Positions 60,822 to 64,000 of a stretch of 64,000 nucleotides of DNA are shown one piece after another. The position numbers and the translations under genes are program-made. Origin of the DNA: CAWDPQ01 sp049642465 (GTDB lineage Bacteria > Acidobacteriota > Vicinamibacteria > Vicinamibacterales > 2-12-FULL-66-21); assembly GCA_049642465.1 (NCBI GenBank), contig JBAROV010000049.1:62001-126000 (forward strand), read 5' to 3'. Each line of letters opens with the position of its first letter. Position 1 is the stretch's first letter. The notes beneath the pieces are model-generated. The model was not told the origin of the DNA, made no database searches, and saw only the letters and a program-made list of their open reading frames with translations.

Positions 60822-61567
60822 AGAGGCCCTGGCAGATCCGACCTCGTGGAACAATCCTCGCCGCGGGTGTCAGTGTGCTGCTCGTCTGGATCGCGATTGC
60901 ACCCGTCAGCAGCGCACCGACACAGCGCGTCACGCTGCGGACCGAGGATGGCGCCACGCTCTCGGCCACTTGGTACGAGCCCTCATCTCGCCCCGCCCCG
61001 GCGGTGATCCTCGTGCACATGTTGCACCGATCGCGGCGCGACTGGGACAGCTTTGGCCACCGGCTGGCGGGGGACGGCATTGGCGCTCTTGCCATCGACC
61101 TTCGCGGCCACGGAGACTCTCAGCGGTACTCGATGCCCGACACGAGCACCGAGACTGGCTATGCAGCGATGGTGCTCGACATCAAGGCCGCCCGAAGATA
61201 TCTCGCCGGCCGGTACGACGTGCAGCCGAGTCGCATTGGCATTGCCGGCGCTTCGATCGGCGCAAACCTCGCCGCCCTGGCGGCTGCCGACGGCTCGCTC
61301 GTCAGCCTGGCGCTCCTTTCGCCAGCGCTCGATTACCGCGGCTTGCGGATAGAGCCTGTCGTCAAGAAGATCCGGAGTCCGATTCTGCTCGTGGCGGGCA
61401 CTGACGATGCGTATGCATCGCGCTCGGTTCGGGAGCTGCAAAAGGCCGGCGGCGGCGAACGCCAGGTGCTGATGCTCGATCACGCGGGTCATGGCACGGT
61501 CATGCTCTCTCGCGATGAAAACCTCGCCAGGGGCCTGGTGGACTGGTTTCGTCGAACGTTGCTATGA
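60818..61567 (+). CDS. Exported alpha/beta hydrolase
   Basis: 249 residues from TTG 60818 (LKRPWQIRPRGTILAAGVSVLLVWIAIAPVSSAPT), giving a short basic N-terminus and a signal peptide or anchor. The fold is a serine hydrolase: VILVHMLHRSRRDWDSFG, the nucleophile elbow GIAGASIGANLA (G-x-S-x-G), catalytic Asp in LLVAGTDDAYAS and His in LDHAGHGTVM. It resembles dienelactone-hydrolase or esterase types; the substrate is unknown. Its start is coupled to pdxJ. Confidence 0.75.
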   Translation: MKRPWQIRPRGTILAAGVSVLLVWIAIAPVSSAPTQRVTLRTEDGATLSATWYEPSSRPAPAVILVHMLHRSRRDWDSFGHRLAGDGIGALAIDLRGHGDSQRYSMPDTSTETGYAAMVLDIKAARRYLAGRYDVQPSRIGIAGASIGANLAALAAADGSLVSLALLSPALDYRGLRIEPVVKKIRSPILLVAGTDDAYASRSVRELQKAGGGERQVLMLDHAGHGTVMLSRDENLARGLVDWFRRTLL

Positions 61568-61576
61568 TCGACGTTC

Positions 61577-62209
61577 GTGCCCAAGGAATCGGTGATTTTC
61601 GGGATCGCCGGAGTGTTCTTCGGAGTCCTCGTCGGCTGGATTGTCGGCAGCCAGCAGGCGGTCCCCGTTCGACAGGCCCCGGCCGCTTCGACTGAGGCGC
61701 AAAGCCCTCAGGCGCAACCACGTAGTGCGCCCCCTCTCGACGAATCTCGAGCGGCCGCGCTGAAATCCAAGGCCGACAGCAATCCCAGGGACGCCGCCAC
61801 TCGTGTCGAGCTCGGCAACCTCTATTTCGACCACGACCGTTTTTCGGACGCGGTCCGTTGGTACCAAGACGCTCTCACCGTGGAGCCCAAGAATGCCGAT
61901 GTCAGCACGGATCTCGGGATTGCTTACTACTACATGAACCAGCCGGACGCCGCGCTCAAACAGTTCGAGCGTTCGCTCGCCATCGACCCGCGGCACACCA
62001 AAACCCTGCTCAACATCGGGATCGTCCGGGCGTTTGGCAAACAGGATCTCGAAGGGGCGGTGCGCGCCTGGGAGCGCGTGATTGAGATCGCTCCTTCCTC
62101 GGCCGAGGCGGCCACCGCGCGTCAGGCCCTCGCGGGACTCCGCAGCGCGCATCCTGACACCAGCGGCAGCTCGCCCGCTACCCCGCGCCCGCAGGACAAG
62201 CCGGAGTAA
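61577..62209 (+). CDS. Membrane-anchored TPR protein
   Basis: 210 residues from GTG 61577. An N-terminal anchor (VIFGIAGVFFGVLVGWIVGS) and a Pro/Ala/Gln linker lead to three TPR units: VELGNLYFDHDRFSDAVRWYQDALTVEP, TDLGIAYYYMNQPDAALKQFERSLAIDP and LNIGIVRAFGKQDLEGAVRAWERVIEIAP. It is probably a scaffold in the periplasm or on the cytoplasmic side of the inner membrane. It follows the hydrolase by nine bases. Confidence 0.75.
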   Translation: MPKESVIFGIAGVFFGVLVGWIVGSQQAVPVRQAPAASTEAQSPQAQPRSAPPLDESRAAALKSKADSNPRDAATRVELGNLYFDHDRFSDAVRWYQDALTVEPKNADVSTDLGIAYYYMNQPDAALKQFERSLAIDPRHTKTLLNIGIVRAFGKQDLEGAVRAWERVIEIAPSSAEAATARQALAGLRSAHPDTSGSSPATPRPQDKPE

Positions 62210-62214
62210 GGCAC

Positions 62215-62469
62215 GTGACTGGCGTCATCCTCAAGATCATCCTGTTTCTCATTGTCGTCAGGCTGATCTGGAAGTTCGTCCGCGGCGTGCTGGAGGGCGC
62301 CGGATTCTTTCAAACACCGTCACACCCGAGTGTCGGCCTCGTACGCGATCCCGTGTGTGGGGTCTTCGTCGTTCCGACAAACGCGCTCACGGCAGGCAGC
62401 GGCATCGAGACACGGTACTTCTGTTCGGAGAAGTGTCGAGCTGAATGGCGGCGGTCGAAAGCCTCATGA
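62215..62469 (+). CDS. Small membrane protein with YHS-like Cys motif (PP0621-type)
   Basis: 84 residues from GTG 62215. An N-terminal helix (VILKIILFLIVVRLIWKFV), then DPVCGVFVVP...RYFCSEKCRAEW, i.e. a DPVCG ... YFCS..C set of three Cys as in YHS/PP0621-type domains that may bind a metal. The stop overlaps the aldolase start (ATGA), so co-expression is likely. Confidence 0.7.
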   Translation: MTGVILKIILFLIVVRLIWKFVRGVLEGAGFFQTPSHPSVGLVRDPVCGVFVVPTNALTAGSGIETRYFCSEKCRAEWRRSKAS

Positions 62470-63281
62470 CCGAGCAAAAACTGCGCGCGGACATTGTCGA
62501 AGTCGGGCGACGCCTGTACGCGCGAGGGTACACGGCGTCCAACGACGGCAACATCAGCCTCCGGCTCGACGATCAGCGCTTGCTGATGACTCCCAAGAGC
62601 GTGTGCAAGGGTTTCATGACGCCCGAGATGCTCTGCATCACGGACCTCGACGGCCGTAAGCTCGTTGGCGAGCGCGATCCATCATCCGAAATGCAGATGC
62701 ATCTCGAGGTGTACCGGCAACGGCCGGACGTTCGCGCCGTCGTGCACGCGCATCCGCCGATCGCGACCGGATTTGCCGTCGCCGGAATCCCGCTCGATCG
62801 CGCGGTTCTCGCCGAAGTCGTCACCACCCTCGGGAGCGTGCCGATCGCGGAGTACGCCACGCCGTCCACGCTGGAACTGCCGGCAGCGGTTCGGAAATAC
62901 GTGAAGGCTCACGACGGCATGCTGCTCGCGAACCATGGCGCGCTCACGCTGGGGACCGACGTCTATGCGGCGTATTACAAGATGGAAACGATCGAACACT
63001 TCGCGCACATCAGTCTCGTGGCACGCCTGCTCGGCGGCGAACGACTGCTGTCGCGTGAAGAGGTGTTTCGTCTGCAGGGACTTCGAGGAAGTTACGGGAT
63101 TGCCTCTCCGGCGCCCATCTGTCCGGAACCGACCGGCACGGCAGATGGCGTCGAGTGTCAGGTCGTTCAAGCGCCGTCAGCGCCGGGACGCCAACTTGTA
63201 CCCGACGCGGAGGGAGAAATTCGGCTAACATACCGCGAACTCACTTCGTTAATTGAGGACGCGGTTAGAAATCTGAAATGA
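62466..63281 (+). CDS. Class II aldolase/adducin family protein
   Basis: 271 residues from ATG 62466. GYTASNDGNISLRL, LLMTPKSVCKG, EMQMHLEVYRQRPDVRAVVHAHPP (in two parts) with the zinc-site histidines, and HDGMLLANHGALTLG are typical of L-fuculose-phosphate aldolase/adducin-type enzymes that split phosphorylated sugars to an aldehyde plus DHAP. It lies 87 bases before BMC shell genes. Class II aldolases are signature enzymes of fucose/rhamnose-type microcompartments in Planctomycetes and of some orphan BMC loci, so it probably supplies the aldehyde that the compartment oxidises. Confidence 0.85.
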   Translation: MTEQKLRADIVEVGRRLYARGYTASNDGNISLRLDDQRLLMTPKSVCKGFMTPEMLCITDLDGRKLVGERDPSSEMQMHLEVYRQRPDVRAVVHAHPPIATGFAVAGIPLDRAVLAEVVTTLGSVPIAEYATPSTLELPAAVRKYVKAHDGMLLANHGALTLGTDVYAAYYKMETIEHFAHISLVARLLGGERLLSREEVFRLQGLRGSYGIASPAPICPEPTGTADGVECQVVQAPSAPGRQLVPDAEGEIRLTYRELTSLIEDAVRNLK

Positions 63282-63296
63282 GAATAGCTGCCAGTG

Positions 63297-63352
63297 TCCA
63301 GCTCCGAGCCGGAAGCCGGATGCCGGACGCTGGAAACTGGAAGCCGGAAGCT
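63297..63352. repeat. GCCGGAAGC/CTGGAAGC word repeat before the BMC genes
   Basis: CCGAGCCGGAAGCCGGATGC, then CGGACGCTGGAAACTGGAAG and CCGGAAGC: several copies of a (C)CGGAAGC/CTGGAAGC word. It sits between the aldolase stop and the strong Shine-Dalgarno of the shell gene. Confidence 0.5.
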
Positions 63353-63356
63353 AATC

Positions 63357-63362
63357 AGGAGG
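63357..63362 (+). promoter_or_regulatory. Shine-Dalgarno of the BMC shell gene
   Basis: A perfect AGGAGG six bases before ATG 63369. It fixes the start at 63369 over the upstream frame to 63294, and suggests high translation, as expected of an abundant shell protein. Confidence 0.75.
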
Positions 63363-63368
63363 CACCGA

Positions 63369-63662
63369 ATGGGTGAGGCGCTCGGCATGGTTGAGACGAA
63401 AGGTCTCGTGGCCATGATAGAAGCTGCAGACGCCATGGTGAAGGCGGCGAAAGTCACGCTCGTCGGCTGGGAGAAGATCGGCGCTGGGTACGTGACGGCC
63501 ATCGTGCGCGGCGACGTCGCTGCCGTCAAAGCCGCCACGGACGCGGGTGCGGCCGCCGCTCGACGCGTCGGCGAGTTGGTCTCTGTGCACGTCATTCCCC
63601 GGCCGCACGCCAACCTGGAAGACGCGCTGCCGATCGGGAAGGCGACCGCTAACGCGAAATGA
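63369..63662 (+). CDS. BMC-H microcompartment shell protein
   Basis: 97 residues from ATG 63369. GEALGMVETKGLVAMIEAADAMVKAAKVTLVGWEKIGAGYVTAIVRGDVAAVKAATDAG (in parts) and VHVIPRPH is the single-domain BMC fold of PduA/EutM/CcmK-type hexamers. These tile the facets of protein-bounded organelles, with a central pore for metabolites. The stop overlaps the next start (ATGA). Confidence 0.95.
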   Translation: MGEALGMVETKGLVAMIEAADAMVKAAKVTLVGWEKIGAGYVTAIVRGDVAAVKAATDAGAAAARRVGELVSVHVIPRPHANLEDALPIGKATANAK

Positions 63663-63928
63663 TCCTCGCCAAGATCGTGGGCACGGTTGTGGCCACGCGG
63701 AAAGACGAGCGGCTCGTCAGCAACAAGCTGCTCGTGGCCCGTCCAATGGATCCACGGGGCAAATCGGAAGGCAGTTACCTGGTTGCCGTCGATACCGTCG
63801 AGGCCGGGATCGGCGAAACCGTCCTGATCGTGAGCGGAAGCTCCGCCCGCATGGCGTCCGGAATGAAAGATTGTCCGGTTGATGCCGCAATCGTCGGCAT
63901 CGTCGATGCCGTGGAAGTCCGGGATTAG
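63659..63928 (+). CDS. BMC vertex protein (EutN/CcmL family)
   Basis: 89 residues. MILAKIVGTVVATRKDERLVSNKLLVARPMD, VAVDTVEAGIGETVLIVSGSSARM and DAAIVGIVDAVEV (in parts) form the EutN/CcmL beta-barrel that makes the pentamers capping the shell vertices. It overlaps the hexamer gene by four bases and is followed four bases later by a second homologue. Confidence 0.93.
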   Translation: MILAKIVGTVVATRKDERLVSNKLLVARPMDPRGKSEGSYLVAVDTVEAGIGETVLIVSGSSARMASGMKDCPVDAAIVGIVDAVEVRD

Positions 63929-63932
63929 GTCG

Positions 63933-64000
63933 ATGCAGCTCGCGCGTGTTATTGGCGAAGTCGTGTCGACCATCAAAGATCCCAACCTCTCGGCGATCAC
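63933..64000 (+). CDS. Second BMC vertex protein (partial, cut by window end)
   Basis: ATG 63933 opens MQLARVIGEVVSTIKDPNLS, the start of another EutN/CcmL-type pentamer protein (compare AKIVGTVVATRKDERL of the preceding gene). Only 22 residues are in the window, but the pattern RVIGxVVxTxKDPxL is highly characteristic. Two or three such genes in a row are common in BMC loci. Confidence 0.8.
   Translation, partial: MQLARVIGEVVSTIKDPNLSAI

Overview
This 64 kb window is GC-rich chromosomal DNA from a soil-type bacterium. The best guess is Acidobacteriota, probably the Vicinamibacteria (old subdivision 6). The basis is an Oar-like TonB receptor with a carboxypeptidase-regulatory N-terminus, next to a CRTAC1/UnbV beta-propeller gene and a TPR gene; the frequent GTG/TTG starts; and many NTGA stop/start overlaps. 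This taxonomic placement is inference. No transposase, integrase, phage gene, CRISPR array or rRNA was seen. One tRNA is present.

Layout. (1) 1-4.6 kb, minus strand: end of an exopolysaccharide locus (secreted CarbRegD-like protein, Wzz/BY-kinase, O-antigen ligase-like polymerase, NT5C-like HAD phosphatase cut by the window edge). (2) 4.8-6.7 kb: two SAM methyltransferases; the N-terminus of the second is read out of a GC-rich palindromic repeat block. (3) 6.7-9.9 kb, minus strand: a compact RiPP-like cassette of PqqD-like recognition protein, radical SAM/SPASM enzyme, a 61-residue Cys-containing candidate precursor, HPr-kinase-like protein and S26-like peptidase. (4) 10.2-16.2 kb: a giant secreted protein with six N-terminal repeats, a C25 (gingipain-type) protease domain and C-terminal FG-GAP/VCBS-like repeats. 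(5) 16.3-21.1 kb: yebC-ruvC-ruvA-ruvB-fabH plus one unknown gene. (6) 21.1-26.3 kb: an HtrA-like pseudoprotease with PDZ domains, a CPA2-type antiporter, and a second CPA2-type antiporter fused in one polypeptide to trehalose-6-phosphate synthase. (7) 26.5-33.1 kb, minus strand: TPR, CRTAC1/UnbV and TonB-receptor genes. (8) 33.3-35.8 kb: a ClC channel gene with a one-base frameshift in its selectivity-filter motif, then a stand-alone LigD polymerase domain. (9) 35.8-48.3 kb, minus strand: glgX-glgE-treS/mak-treZ-treY, a trehalose and alpha-glucan cluster. (10) 48.4-52.4 kb: DUF4112, AI-2E-type permease, queA, a deoxyhypusine-synthase-like gene and a CAU tRNA. (11) 52.4-61.6 kb: tilS-ftsH, folP, cdaA-cdaR-glmM-pdxJ and a hydrolase. 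(12) 61.6-64 kb: TPR protein, small YHS-like protein, class II aldolase, then a bacterial microcompartment shell hexamer gene and two vertex-pentamer genes, the last cut by the window edge.

Themes. Osmotic biology recurs: OtsA (fused to an antiporter), TreYZ, TreS-maltokinase and GlgE are all here, along with the c-di-AMP cyclase CdaA and its YbbR partner. c-di-AMP commonly controls ion and osmolyte transport, but the link between these loci is inference. A second theme is repeat DNA. At least ten short spacers consist of a locus-specific 6-9 base word repeated several times, often folding into hairpins at gene ends, and some repeats run into coding sequence (N-terminus of the second methyltransferase, RuvC tail, GlmM insertion, GlgE start and stop).
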